Origin: Paludibacteraceae bacterium
GTDB lineage: Bacteria; Bacteroidota; Bacteroidia; Bacteroidales; Paludibacteraceae
Reading direction: 5' to 3'
NCBI GenBank assembly: GCA_024399965.1
Contig: JAKSNJ010000008.1
Coordinates: forward strand, 1 to 64,000
DNA length: 64,000 bases
Shown: one piece after another, positions 24,236 to 34,104 of the stretch
Position numbering within the stretch: the stretch's first letter is position 1
Layout: every line of letters starts with the position of its first letter
The notes under the pieces: generated by a model
Told to the model about the DNA's origin: nothing
Database searches by the model: none
What the model saw: the letters and a program-made list of their open reading frames with translations, nothing else
Translations under genes and position numbers: made by a program

Positions 24236-27200
24236 TTACTTGTTCAACAGTCCCACACGTTTACCTTGTCCGTCATAGACAACGCCTTTGCGCAGGATAT
24301 ACAAATGTTCCTTATAAATCAGTTTCTGTGCACCGTCTTGCTTGGACACACGTTCCCAAGCGGTGGGTGTATGCTCTTGACCGCGTACTACGGCATTCAG
24401 GGCAAAGCGGTCACTCAGGGTGCCGGCAGATGCCGTGAAGGTATAGTCGCCTTGCAGCAGGTTGGTGACAGTACCTGTCTCAAAGTCGGTCAGGTACAGG
24501 CCGTCCAGTTGGTCGGTTACACTGCTGTTGGCGATAGACCAAGTGTAACTGCCGGCAGCAGGGATACGTACGGTCATAGGTATCATATCCTTGGCACTGG
24601 CTTCGTCCAAAGCGAGGTAAGCCAAGTTCATCGTGTTGTAGCGCATATAGGCACGCAGAGAGTTGGCGTCGCCTAACATCTTGACAAGGTCGGCATTTAT
24701 CTCGTACTCGCCGGAGTAGCGCTCATCTACCAGCATACCCAACATATCCGTCATGTCGTTGCCACTGAGACGGATATAGGCCTTTTGCTCGTTGTAGTCA
24801 GCACCGCTACGAGCAGCCAAACGGGCAGGTGCTTGACCGGCATCTGTGCCAAACGGCTTGAAGGTCAGGTAGCCGTCTTTAGCTGCTTGGATATAGTAGC
24901 ACCAGTAGGGCATCAGTTTTTCACTCACGGCATCTAAAGCATACTGATCATAATCATTCATCATATAGGTGGGCACGGTCACATAGTGGATTTGTTCCAC
25001 ATTGGGCTCATAGTCGCCCCACTCACCTACAGAGTCTTGTATATACAGCCAATCTTGGGCATATACATCGCTCAGCGATGGTGTACACATATACGGACTG
25101 GCAACTAAGTTCCAACCCTTGTTGTTCCAGTGTACATCTTTGCCGTTCTCGTCCTTGCCGTCATTACCGTTCCAAGCGCCTACTGATGTTTGGTTACGAA
25201 TAACTTCACCTACTTGCATTTGCTCGCCATTGGTTAGCCAAGCATTGTCAATATGCATCGTAAAGCGCATATTAGCCAATCCGCCTACTGTCTTGGCAGT
25301 AATGATGTAACCGACATTGGGTTTCAATATATCCGTAGCAGCAAGGTCGCGCCAATAGGACGAATTAGTTTGTGTAGATTTATTCGTGAGAGCACGTTGC
25401 TCGCCATCGTAAGTGCAGATACGGATATTCTTACCTTCACCTATCACTTTGCTTGTAGAAGCAGTCGGTTTATGTGCATAGCGCAAGTCCTCTAACTTAC
25501 TCTCAAACGGCAGAGCGAGTGGGTAGTAGTTGTTGTAGTTGATGTTGTAGTAGTAATAAACATCATTATTGGTCAGGGCAACAGATGCCTTTCCGTTGAG
25601 GTCTAACTGAGGTACGCCGAACTGTGTACCGTCTTGCTCATACAGACCGCCTTCCAGTGCCAGTTCGTTCAAGTTCAGCACACCTTCTTTAATATCCACG
25701 CGCGCGTTAGCTTGTATGCACATCGAGCCGTAGTTCTCAACGGGCTTCAGCGGATTAGCGGTGTTCTCTACCGTCAATGTAGCACCGTGTCCTACAGTCA
25801 GGGTCTTACCCTCGGCAATCAACAGCGAGTGTACCTCAGCGTCTGCCTTAATGGTGGCATCACCAGCTACATACACATCGGCGTTGTTGTCGTTAGGTTT
25901 AATGTTACCTTCCCAGTTGGCTGCATTGCTCCAATCGCCACCGTTCAGTTGATACGGCAGTACGTTTAGAGGAATATATACGCAGCGACGAACAGAACGG
26001 TTATAAACCGCAATGATTGCCTGATCTTCACCCCACTGAGTAGGTGTATAGTTCACCGTGATAGTAGCTGTGCCGCTAGGGCTGGTTTCCGTATTAATAT
26101 TATCCTGACTGAATATTGCAGCACCTTTGTTGCATTGAATACGAATATGGTCATCGGCCGTTTGGTCGCAGGTACTGTAAGCAATTACGAATTGCTGCTG
26201 TGGCATCGCCTCACCGACACGTAGCGTCTGTGCTGGCAGGTATATATCATTCTCCACAACACTTGCCTCATCAGTTCCAACTTTCACATACGTAGTACGA
26301 GGAATGTATAGACTACTGATAGTTATTTGCGGTGTACGAATAAACGATGCAGTCATGTTTTGTGCTGTAAAGCGAATCTTGGTGACAGTTGTTGGGATAG
26401 TATATGATTTATTCCCTGCCGTGGGTCTTTGCCAATCTTGGAAAATTTCCCAATTGGTGCCATCTACCGAATATTCGCCCATATATTGCGATTCCGAGCC
26501 GCTCGTTGTGTTCAGTTGTGAAACTTCTACCGTATAAGTCAGGGTGTTGGAGTATTCACCAGATACATTATATACTTGTTCTGTTTTGTCAGCTTGCAGT
26601 ACCAAATCGGACGAAAAATCTTCTATAGCACTACATGCCGACATTGGCATTTCTTCTACGATAACAGTGAAACCACCAGTAACTGCTTCGTATTTATAGT
26701 TTTGCTCTTGCCAAGCTTCAACATGCATCTCACCTGTTGTTGCAGATGCATTAGTCCAAGCATAAGAACGGTAATACGTAGCCACTTTAAAGCCATCGAC
26801 CTGCTCGGTATAGAGGGTGTCCTGCGTGTTGTCTGTGATAACATTAGTCAGTTTTCCTTCGCCCAAATACATGTGCAATGTATGCGGTGCGTCTGTACTA
26901 CCATCCAAGTTGATGGTCATCGTATTGACCCTACGCTTGATAACAACCTGAATAGTTTCTGATTTAGCATAATAGAACTGATTCCCGTCTTGTGACATAG
27001 TAATAGTCAGTGTACCTGCATCGGTGAGGGCAATCGTATTGTCCGCAGCCAACGTAGGTGTAGTACCACCATCGTGATTCTCACCATCAGGTACGAAAGT
27101 AGCCGTGTAGGTAGGAGCCGTGTATTTATTGTTACTCGTCCACAATGTTGCTAAGTTGAGAGTCTCCTCTTCCACCACATACTCACTCTTCATGGAGTTA

Positions 27201-30200
27201 GTAAACTTAGGATATTGCATCTCGGTAGTCTCGCCGTTTACGGTCATAGTAGTCACCGTGTTTTGGTCGTAGAAAGTAAGCGTAGCTGAGTGTGTGGCTA
27301 CATCATCGCACTTCTTGTAAGTCACTTTGTAGGTAACCGAATTTGCGGTCGAAGCTGTTTGCGCTACTGTGAACCAGTCGGGGTTACTATTCAGCATCTT
27401 AATTGTTCCGCAGGTATTGTGCGTGATAGTGATAATCGAATCCAAATCGGCTTCGCCTTTGATTTTCGACATACTCAAATCATTTGCCGTAATAGTGGTG
27501 TATTTCGTAATCTTGGCTTGCTTTATAACAATATCATGATCAGTCAACGGGAAACGAGGTGAAATGCCATTAATTTGTACTTGCGTTGCATTAGAATTTA
27601 GCACAAAGGTATAATATTGATACGAATCATTTAAATTCAGTGTTGCTAAATCATGCCAACCATTATTATAATATTCTTGTGCTGTCACACTCGAAACTGT
27701 CCCTTTTTTGGCAGCAAATGTCCATACATGTCCTTCAGTTGCAGAGAAAGAATATGAATAACTATTTACTGTCTTTTCTTCGGCATCATCTGCTACAGTG
27801 CAGACATTACCTTTTCCTACATGCACAGTAGCAGTAGTTGAAGCGGCTTCGTATTTATAGTCTTGTGCTTGTGCAATAGAGAAGGTAACATCGCCTTCGT
27901 TCAGGGCAGTGGTCATTGTACCTGTATTGGCACCACCCGCCAAAGTGATAGCATTATTGGGGTCACTTGTTTTAGTGATATTCACTGCCGTGCGTTTATT
28001 TGCCGTAGTGCTAGCACTAATTGCATAAGAACCATCCAAACCGATGTATTTCTCTAACGTCTGAACACCATCTATCGTCACCGTCTCTATCGCATTAGCA
28101 TAGCGGTTGATAGTGATAGTCTTCTCACCATTATATTCATTATAGAAATTCGTGGCATCAGTGTGCATCTTTACTTTGAGCGAACCTGCTTGACCAAATG
28201 TGAGGATAGAACCTGTCAAAGTAACATCTTTGCTACCGTCTGTACTGCCATTTGGCGTAAACTCAAAACTGAACTGCATAGGAGCATCACTATTGGTTGT
28301 CCAGTACGAATTCAAATCTATCGCAGCATCATCTACCATACGTGTAGAAGGCAAAGTGTTCGTTACCGTTGGGTCAATCACACCCGTTGTCTTACCATGT
28401 ACTTTTACGGTACTGGTATAAGTTGAGTTAAAGACAGTTAATGTTGCCTCGTCATCACTCGGATGGTCTAAATCTACATACGTAATTGTAAATTGTGCCG
28501 TACCCTCACTATTCATTATTACAGATGCAGGCGAAACGGTTATGTTGGGGTTATTACTCATCACCGTTATCTTTTGCCCTGCATTACAGGTACTATAATT
28601 TACATTCAAGGTATGGGTAATAGCACCCTTGTCACGAATCTTCGTCATAGAAAACTCCGTCTCGGTAGGTTCTAAATAAACATCACGAGTAACAATAACT
28701 TGATCAACATATTTTGTATTATTCTCCGAGCCACTATACATTCTAATCTTCCTAATATTTCTATTGGTAAGGGTAAATTCCTTCTTACTATGTGTTGTAC
28801 TTACTGTCATATCACTAATCTTCACCCATTGACCTGTTGAAATATCATAACCGTCAATATGGGGACTCGACGCTAGGGTAATATCCGTGAGTTTCCAAAA
28901 ATTGAAAGATATATTTTTACCTGGGCCACTTAATTCATACGGAGAGTCATAAGTATCATTTAGAGATTTTTGGGCAGAAACATTTACCACATTACACCCA
29001 TCTGCTGCTGGACGAATATAGACAGGTATATTTATTGTTTTTCCTTTATATTTATAGGTTTCAGCTTGGGTGGCTTGTAGTGTGGCATCTACATTTTGGT
29101 TATAAGAATAGAACTTGCCAGTCGTAGCATCATATCGTCCTGCACCAGTTGGACTAACAGAATATGTGATTTCACCATCACTATTCTTGTTAGTTACTGC
29201 CACAGATGCCTCTTGATTGTAGTTCATAGAAACAGAAGACTGATTCCACGCCAAGGTGTTGTCGTACTTATTGACCGTCACCGTGATAGTTTTATCTACA
29301 CCAGCATATTTATAGGTTTCGGCTTGCAGGATATGTAGTGTGATGTTGGTACTGGTAAAGGATTTGGCTTCGGAGTTAGGAGCCACAACTTTGTTACTGG
29401 TAACATCATAATAGGCAATCGTAGCATCGGTAGAAGTGGTGGTAATAGTGGCATCACTATTCTTATTGGAAACAATCGAAGTCCACTCATCATCTACATA
29501 CATTGTGTGGGAGTTGGCAGCAACAGCCAAAGTGTTGTTAACTTTAGTAACATTAAAGGTAACAGCAAATGTGCCTTCCTCTACCTTGTCTGTTGGGGCT
29601 TGGGTAAATGTGATAGTAGCCGAACCTGCATTTACTGCTGTGATTTTATTATCAGCATAAGTAATTACTTTGCCACTACCATCATTGATTGGCGAAATGG
29701 AATTCTCCACAATAGATACTGTCGGGTTATCAGCATGTGTGAAAGTAAAGGCATTTGCTTTTACATCACCCACCGTTAAGTCCTTACTGATATCGCAACT
29801 CATCTCAAATGGGAAATGAGTTATCCAGTGGGCATACAGCACTTGGTTAGATGTGCCGTTGAAAATAGTAGTCGCTGTAACCTTGTTTGCGGGTTGGCAT
29901 GTTGGCTCAGTGTACCAACCTTCAAATTGGTAGCCCTCACGAGTTGGGGCATCTGCTAACGTGCCGTATGCGTCCCCCGTTTGGATATACTTACCTGAGG
30001 GCGATGCCACTGTCGCCAACGATGCACTCTTCTCAAAACGGAGTTTGAATTGGAAACCATCATAGGCGTTGGCATTTTGTAGCCATACTCCCATATAACG
30101 ATAATCCTCGTAAGCCGTCATATTTTCTTTAGTGGGATATGTACCACTAAGATAAACACCTTGACGAGCAAGATGACTTTGAGTAGCATCTTTTGGATTC

Positions 30201-31537
30201 ACACCACGGAAGTTACACGTCTCAAACCAAGGATAACCAGCGGAACCCGATGCACCGGCATTGTAGTCAGTGTAAGCGAATGAGAACACTTCGCCTGTAT
30301 TGAGAAAATCCGTCAAGTCTTGAATAATCACAGAGGTGCTTCCCGTGCAAGAACCATTCACGGTAATATATCCCGTAGCAGGGTTGTATGTCAGAGTTGC
30401 GCCATTGAGTGTAATAGGACTTGACCAACCTGCAAACAAGTTGGTTTTTGCATCACCATAGTTCAGGTTATAGTTGATTTGATAGGCGTGCCACTTGGCA
30501 TATAAAGTAGCATTTCCGTCCTTATCCCAATTATTGGCACTCGTCATATCATCTGCATAATACTGCTTACCATCTGTATCAAAGTACCCCATAAAGATGA
30601 AACCATCTCTACTTGGTTTAGATGTTTCTGGCATTGCCTGCCCAAAAGTGACTGGTTTTACTGCGCCGGGGGTTCCGCCATTCGGGTTCAAGGTTACCGA
30701 ATAGGTTTTTCCCGTCCATTGGGCATAGAGGGTCGTATTGCTTGCCTTATTCCAAGTACGGGCACTTGTACCATCGGCATTGTAGTATTTTGTGCCACCA
30801 GTTTCTGCATCGAAATAGCCATTAAAGGTATATCCTGTTTTGGTGGGTGCTGTAATACCCGGCATAGCAGCATCAAATGTGGCTGATACCGAAGTAGTGC
30901 CGGCTGTGGTTGCCCCTTGATTATTCAAAGTAACCGTATAGGTATTCGCAGTCCAAGAGGCAGTAACCGTTTGATTGCCTGTCGTACCTTTTGCAATAGA
31001 AGCAGGCGTCCACTTATCAAAGGTATAACCATCTTTAGAAGCTGCGGTGAAGGTAATGGCATTTTCTATGGTATATGTTGCCTGATTGGAATGAGTTGCA
31101 CCCTCTACATTGGTATAGGTGATATTGTAGGCAATGGGGGAAAAGGTAGCAGTATAAGATGATGTAGTTCGATTATTGGCATCTTTACTTGTTGCTGTTT
31201 GTGTGACCGTATAGGGATTCTCGGTTTTACCATCATTCCATTGTGTAAAAGAATACCCTGTATTAGCGGTGGCACCAATTTTTACTGATATATCATCTTT
31301 ATTTTTATCTTGACCACAATCCCAATCATACGGATTATCCAAATCGTTATTATTAGCATCTTTAATGTACACTGTTCCATTACCGCTTGAGCTTACAATA
31401 ATTCTTCCATAGTGTTTATCATGATCTGCCCACGCATTACTTACTCCGCAGAGGAGGGTGAGGGCGAGGAGGAGGGTTTTCGCCCCTTTTAGACCAAGGG
31501 CACTTGACCCTCTACTAAATAAATTAATCTTTTTCAT
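24236..31537 (-). CDS. Giant InlB-repeat surface protein, 2433 residues
   Basis: A signal peptide (ending GVSNAWA, residue 37) leads into: InlB B-type (Listeria-Bacteroides) repeats at about 135-370 and 530-560, with the pattern GYTFNGYFD...TTLYAQW; Ig-like/BIG2-like strand repeats at about 590-850 with recurring QAETYKY and a preceding tyrosine-rich motif; two or three long modules of about 310-330 residues beginning near EPTETEFSMTKIRDKG and ITANDLSMSKIKG; a beta-helix-like segment (LTVGHGATLTVENT); and a last globular region. The C-terminus has KLIYKEHLYILRKGVVYDGQ followed by GKRVGLLNK, the conserved tail form of Bacteroidales surface proteins and possibly a type IX secretion signal (inference). 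A likely adhesin or cell-surface binder. ATG 31537 is 27 bp after the YhcG stop. No promoter is seen in the gap. Confidence 0.92.
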   Translation of the reverse strand: MKKINLFSRGSSALGLKGAKTLLLALTLLCGVSNAWADHDKHYGRIIVSSSGNGTVYIKDANNNDLDNPYDWDCGQDKNKDDISVKIGATANTGYSFTQWNDGKTENPYTVTQTATSKDANNRTTSSYTATFSPIAYNITYTNVEGATHSNQATYTIENAITFTAASKDGYTFDKWTPASIAKGTTGNQTVTASWTANTYTVTLNNQGATTAGTTSVSATFDAAMPGITAPTKTGYTFNGYFDAETGGTKYYNADGTSARTWNKASNTTLYAQWTGKTYSVTLNPNGGTPGAVKPVTFGQAMPETSKPSRDGFIFMGYFDTDGKQYYADDMTSANNWDKDGNATLYAKWHAYQINYNLNYGDAKTNLFAGWSSPITLNGATLTYNPATGYITVNGSCTGSTSVIIQDLTDFLNTGEVFSFAYTDYNAGASGSAGYPWFETCNFRGVNPKDATQSHLARQGVYLSGTYPTKENMTAYEDYRYMGVWLQNANAYDGFQFKLRFEKSASLATVASPSGKYIQTGDAYGTLADAPTREGYQFEGWYTEPTCQPANKVTATTIFNGTSNQVLYAHWITHFPFEMSCDISKDLTVGDVKANAFTFTHADNPTVSIVENSISPINDGSGKVITYADNKITAVNAGSATITFTQAPTDKVEEGTFAVTFNVTKVNNTLAVAANSHTMYVDDEWTSIVSNKNSDATITTTSTDATIAYYDVTSNKVVAPNSEAKSFTSTNITLHILQAETYKYAGVDKTITVTVNKYDNTLAWNQSSVSMNYNQEASVAVTNKNSDGEITYSVSPTGAGRYDATTGKFYSYNQNVDATLQATQAETYKYKGKTINIPVYIRPAADGCNVVNVSAQKSLNDTYDSPYELSGPGKNISFNFWKLTDITLASSPHIDGYDISTGQWVKISDMTVSTTHSKKEFTLTNRNIRKIRMYSGSENNTKYVDQVIVTRDVYLEPTETEFSMTKIRDKGAITHTLNVNYSTCNAGQKITVMSNNPNITVSPASVIMNSEGTAQFTITYVDLDHPSDDEATLTVFNSTYTSTVKVHGKTTGVIDPTVTNTLPSTRMVDDAAIDLNSYWTTNSDAPMQFSFEFTPNGSTDGSKDVTLTGSILTFGQAGSLKVKMHTDATNFYNEYNGEKTITINRYANAIETVTIDGVQTLEKYIGLDGSYAISASTTANKRTAVNITKTSDPNNAITLAGGANTGTMTTALNEGDVTFSIAQAQDYKYEAASTTATVHVGKGNVCTVADDAEEKTVNSYSYSFSATEGHVWTFAAKKGTVSSVTAQEYYNNGWHDLATLNLNDSYQYYTFVLNSNATQVQINGISPRFPLTDHDIVIKQAKITKYTTITANDLSMSKIKGEADLDSIITITHNTCGTIKMLNSNPDWFTVAQTASTANSVTYKVTYKKCDDVATHSATLTFYDQNTVTTMTVNGETTEMQYPKFTNSMKSEYVVEEETLNLATLWTSNNKYTAPTYTATFVPDGENHDGGTTPTLAADNTIALTDAGTLTITMSQDGNQFYYAKSETIQVVIKRRVNTMTINLDGSTDAPHTLHMYLGEGKLTNVITDNTQDTLYTEQVDGFKVATYYRSYAWTNASATTGEMHVEAWQEQNYKYEAVTGGFTVIVEEMPMSACSAIEDFSSDLVLQADKTEQVYNVSGEYSNTLTYTVEVSQLNTTSGSESQYMGEYSVDGTNWEIFQDWQRPTAGNKSYTIPTTVTKIRFTAQNMTASFIRTPQITISSLYIPRTTYVKVGTDEASVVENDIYLPAQTLRVGEAMPQQQFVIAYSTCDQTADDHIRIQCNKGAAIFSQDNINTETSPSGTATITVNYTPTQWGEDQAIIAVYNRSVRRCVYIPLNVLPYQLNGGDWSNAANWEGNIKPNDNNADVYVAGDATIKADAEVHSLLIAEGKTLTVGHGATLTVENTANPLKPVENYGSMCIQANARVDIKEGVLNLNELALEGGLYEQDGTQFGVPQLDLNGKASVALTNNDVYYYYNINYNNYYPLALPFESKLEDLRYAHKPTASTSKVIGEGKNIRICTYDGEQRALTNKSTQTNSSYWRDLAATDILKPNVGYIITAKTVGGLANMRFTMHIDNAWLTNGEQMQVGEVIRNQTSVGAWNGNDGKDENGKDVHWNNKGWNLVASPYMCTPSLSDVYAQDWLYIQDSVGEWGDYEPNVEQIHYVTVPTYMMNDYDQYALDAVSEKLMPYWCYYIQAAKDGYLTFKPFGTDAGQAPARLAARSGADYNEQKAYIRLSGNDMTDMLGMLVDERYSGEYEINADLVKMLGDANSLRAYMRYNTMNLAYLALDEASAKDMIPMTVRIPAAGSYTWSIANSSVTDQLDGLYLTDFETGTVTNLLQGDYTFTASAGTLSDRFALNAVVRGQEHTPTAWERVSKQDGAQKLIYKEHLYILRKGVVYDGQGKRVGLLNK

Positions 31538-31564
31538 ATCGTTTTTGTTTTAAATTTGCTATAA

Positions 31565-32602
31565 TTAATTGTTCTTTTGCTGCAATCGGAATAAATCTTT
31601 TTGCCTTTCTATTTCCTGACGCAACTGATCCTCTGTTGGCAAATACGTTTTATATTTGGCTGCAAATAATTGCTCATTCCCTTTTAATATTGAATAACGT
31701 GCTATATCTTTACTCGTTTCTGAACAAAGCACAATACCAATGGTCGGATTATCCCCTTCTGTCCGTTTTATTTCATCATACATCCGCACATACATATCCA
31801 TCTGTCCGACATCTTGATGAGTAATTGTACCTATCTTCAAATCAATCAATACGTAACATTTAAGCACCACATTGTAAAATACCAAATCAATAAAATAATC
31901 TTGCGTGTCCGTTCTCACCAATTGCTGACGTCCTACAAAAGCAAATCCCCTACCTAACTCCATCAAAAATTCTTGCAAGTGAGAAATAATACTACTCTCC
32001 AATTTTTCTTCTGAATAAGACTCATCCGACTTAAATCCAAGAAACTCCGCCACAATAGGGGACTTTAATAATTCCAGTTTATCCACGTGTTCCTCTTTTG
32101 ATGGTAACTGCGGTTGCTGAAAATGTCGCTCATAATATTGCGTGGCAATATTTCTATCCAACATCCGAACACTCCACATCTCTTGTGATGCCGTCTCCAA
32201 ATACCAACGAACAGCCACCACATCATCTACACGCAGAGTTCGTTGAATATGCGACCATGTGAGATTTTGCAAACGCGTTTGCAGAATTTGTACATCATTG
32301 ACACTCAGATAAAAAGAACGAAAATACGCCAAATAACGGACACTAAATCCCTTACCATAACGCAACGTTAATCGCGAGGATAAATTTTCCAAAACACGCT
32401 CCCCATAATTAGCACGTTCTTTACCATGCTGCTCCTCCTCAACAATACGCTTCCCTATCTGCCAATATGTCTCAATCATTTTTTTATTGATGGCATTATA
32501 TGCAGACTCTCTACCTTGTTCGATAATAGAACACACGTCTTGGTATAAATGGTCTTCCGCTATCATCTCCGCATTATTACTATGTTCAACTATTTCTATC
32601 AT
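31565..32602 (-). CDS. YhcG-type PD-(D/E)XK nuclease (DUF1016)
   Basis: A 345-residue protein with the DUF1016 N-terminal domain (TYWQIGKRIVEEEQHGKERA, GFSVRYLAYFRSFY, about 30-130) and a C-terminal PD-(D/E)XK nuclease fold: D239 in DYFIDLVFYN and DLK at 254-256, with Q in QDVGQMDMYVR. The usual E of the third motif is D here. YhcG proteins are scattered by horizontal transfer and often lie by restriction or defence genes, but none is next to it. It is 27 bp upstream of the giant surface gene on the same strand, so co-transcription is likely. A 13-bp palindrome lies 10 bp before its ATG. DNA cleavage is inferred from family. Confidence 0.88.
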   Translation of the reverse strand: MIEIVEHSNNAEMIAEDHLYQDVCSIIEQGRESAYNAINKKMIETYWQIGKRIVEEEQHGKERANYGERVLENLSSRLTLRYGKGFSVRYLAYFRSFYLSVNDVQILQTRLQNLTWSHIQRTLRVDDVVAVRWYLETASQEMWSVRMLDRNIATQYYERHFQQPQLPSKEEHVDKLELLKSPIVAEFLGFKSDESYSEEKLESSIISHLQEFLMELGRGFAFVGRQQLVRTDTQDYFIDLVFYNVVLKCYVLIDLKIGTITHQDVGQMDMYVRMYDEIKRTEGDNPTIGIVLCSETSKDIARYSILKGNEQLFAAKYKTYLPTEDQLRQEIERQKDLFRLQQKNN

Positions 32603-32612
32603 CCAAGTTAGG

Positions 32613-32625
32613 GTACAAATTGTAC
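32613..32625. promoter_or_regulatory. 13-bp palindrome before the YhcG gene
   Basis: gtacaaattgtac is a perfect inverted repeat about one central base, 10 bp upstream of ATG 32602. It could be an operator; no -33/-7 pair is clear around it. Confidence 0.35.
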
Positions 32626-32630
32626 ATCAC

Positions 32631-32683
32631 CTCAATATCTTTTCTTTCTATTGAGTGGTTGTTCGGTTTTTCCGAACCACCAC
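32631..32683. other. Two adjacent hairpins between DUF4105 and YhcG genes
   Basis: ctcaata/tattgag (32631-32637 and 32649-32655) and gtggttgttcgg/ccgaaccaccac (32655-32666 and 32672-32683, one mismatch). No T-run follows on the minus strand, so it is not a standard terminator for the gene ending at 32779. Confidence 0.55.
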
Positions 32684-32778
32684 ATTTTATCCTACTTGGT
32701 TGTACCATCTTCTGTTTGATACAACACAAACTCTCCTTGTTGCTTTATTTCTACTATTTCGTTCTTTTTTGGCATTTG

Positions 32779-33981
32779 CTATCTAAATTTGCATTTTTTT
32801 TGCTTTTTATTTGCGTATGTCAAATTTTTATGCAGGCAGAGGTGTTGCTTCAGGAGGACTACTGCCCAAGCAGCGGACAAAACCAAATGCGACCAATCTA
32901 CCCACTGGTGCTGCGGAATAAGCATCGCTATACCCCACACTACCACCACAACAGCATAAGCCAATGCCCAATAACGACGCCACTTCCAACCAATAGCCGG
33001 CAAGATATTGAACGGTATAATCAGCCAGTTCCACTCCGTACAAGGCAAGGTAGAGAACACTACCAAATAAGTCAGCAACACCCCGAAAGCCGTAACAATA
33101 GCCAATACCAACCAATCGAAATATGGTTTACCTATTATCCAACCAATTATAGCCAATACCAACAGCAAGACGGCTGCCATCATTGGTGTAAACAGGGTCT
33201 TGCCCGGTTGAGAGACAGACGGCAACAACACATTTGGCTCACTACTCAACAACTGCACCCCGTTCACCTTCGCCATCTGCCACGCTTCCGCCAATTCAGT
33301 AGGAATAATCAGTTTATCCTGTGGCTGCAAATCTTTATCCACCTCAGAGCCCACCATCGCCATGATGAACATCATATTCCACGGATAGGTGTTTTTGGCA
33401 CAATCATTACACATCTCCCGACGGGTACGATAGTATTTGTCAGGCCACTCGGCATATTCTATTTTGGTGGTATCCATTGCCTCTTTTAGCATTTGCGTAC
33501 AAGCGTAAGCACAACCACGTGCCTCAAAATCGTACGGCAGATAGATACCCTCCATGACATGCTCGTCCAAGACGCGCCACAACTCGCGCTTGATGGCGAT
33601 AGGCAAGTTCAGTTCGTATTCCACTACCCCACGACCCTCTTGGGCATAATCTGTCAAATACTCCTCCGGCGACAGGTAGGTCATACCCATTTTAAGATTA
33701 CCGGACAAGAACTTAAGGATTTTTTTGCTTGCGTCTTCACTTTCGTAAGAGAAGAAATAATCCAAGTCGTATGCCGGACATACCAAATGCAGGCAGGCAT
33801 GACCAAAGATAGAGTACAAGGCACCACCCGGCTCAGCCACCACGAGGTAAGCACGAACAAAGTCCTCCTGTTGCCATAAACTGTCGCGCTGCTGCTCACT
33901 AATGGCAATGCTGTCGTTAGCAGCCCGTAAGCCACCAACTAACACCATTAAAGTGAACCATATTAACGACAATTTTTTCAT
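32779..33981 (-). CDS. DUF4105 membrane protein (Lnb N-terminal-like)
   Basis: A 400-residue protein with signal peptide (MKKLSLIWFTLMVLVGGLRA), a DUF4105 periplasmic domain (about 40-270) and five or six membrane helices (about 268-385). Conserved pieces are seen: GGALYSIFGHACLHLVCP, LSPEEYLTDYAQEGRGVVEY, YLPYDFEARGCAYACTQML and NDCAKNTYPWN. The invariant His and Cys residues suggest a hydrolase active site of the NlpC/P60-like kind, but the reaction is not known. The promoter at 34002-34032 precedes ATG 33981 by about 17 nt. Confidence 0.85.
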   Translation of the reverse strand: MKKLSLIWFTLMVLVGGLRAANDSIAISEQQRDSLWQQEDFVRAYLVVAEPGGALYSIFGHACLHLVCPAYDLDYFFSYESEDASKKILKFLSGNLKMGMTYLSPEEYLTDYAQEGRGVVEYELNLPIAIKRELWRVLDEHVMEGIYLPYDFEARGCAYACTQMLKEAMDTTKIEYAEWPDKYYRTRREMCNDCAKNTYPWNMMFIMAMVGSEVDKDLQPQDKLIIPTELAEAWQMAKVNGVQLLSSEPNVLLPSVSQPGKTLFTPMMAAVLLLVLAIIGWIIGKPYFDWLVLAIVTAFGVLLTYLVVFSTLPCTEWNWLIIPFNILPAIGWKWRRYWALAYAVVVVVWGIAMLIPQHQWVDWSHLVLSAAWAVVLLKQHLCLHKNLTYANKKQKKCKFR

Positions 33982-34001
33982 ACTACCGCAAATTAAGCGT
34001 G

Positions 34002-34032
34002 CAAAGATACAAAAAAAAGTTCACATACGCAA
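34002..34032 (-). promoter_or_regulatory. Promoter of the DUF4105 gene
   Basis: Minus strand TTG (34032-34030), 20-nt gap, TATCTTTG (34009-34002). Confidence 0.75.
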
Positions 34033-34104
34033 GTATATCCGCGCGTGAACCTTATTTTTTGTCGTAGAGTCGAAAAAAATTGTCGTAGCGTCAAATTTTT
34101 GACG

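Noticed and set aside
32631..32683. Terminator for the DUF4105 gene
   Set aside because: Good stems but no T-run on the minus strand after them; listed only as hairpins.
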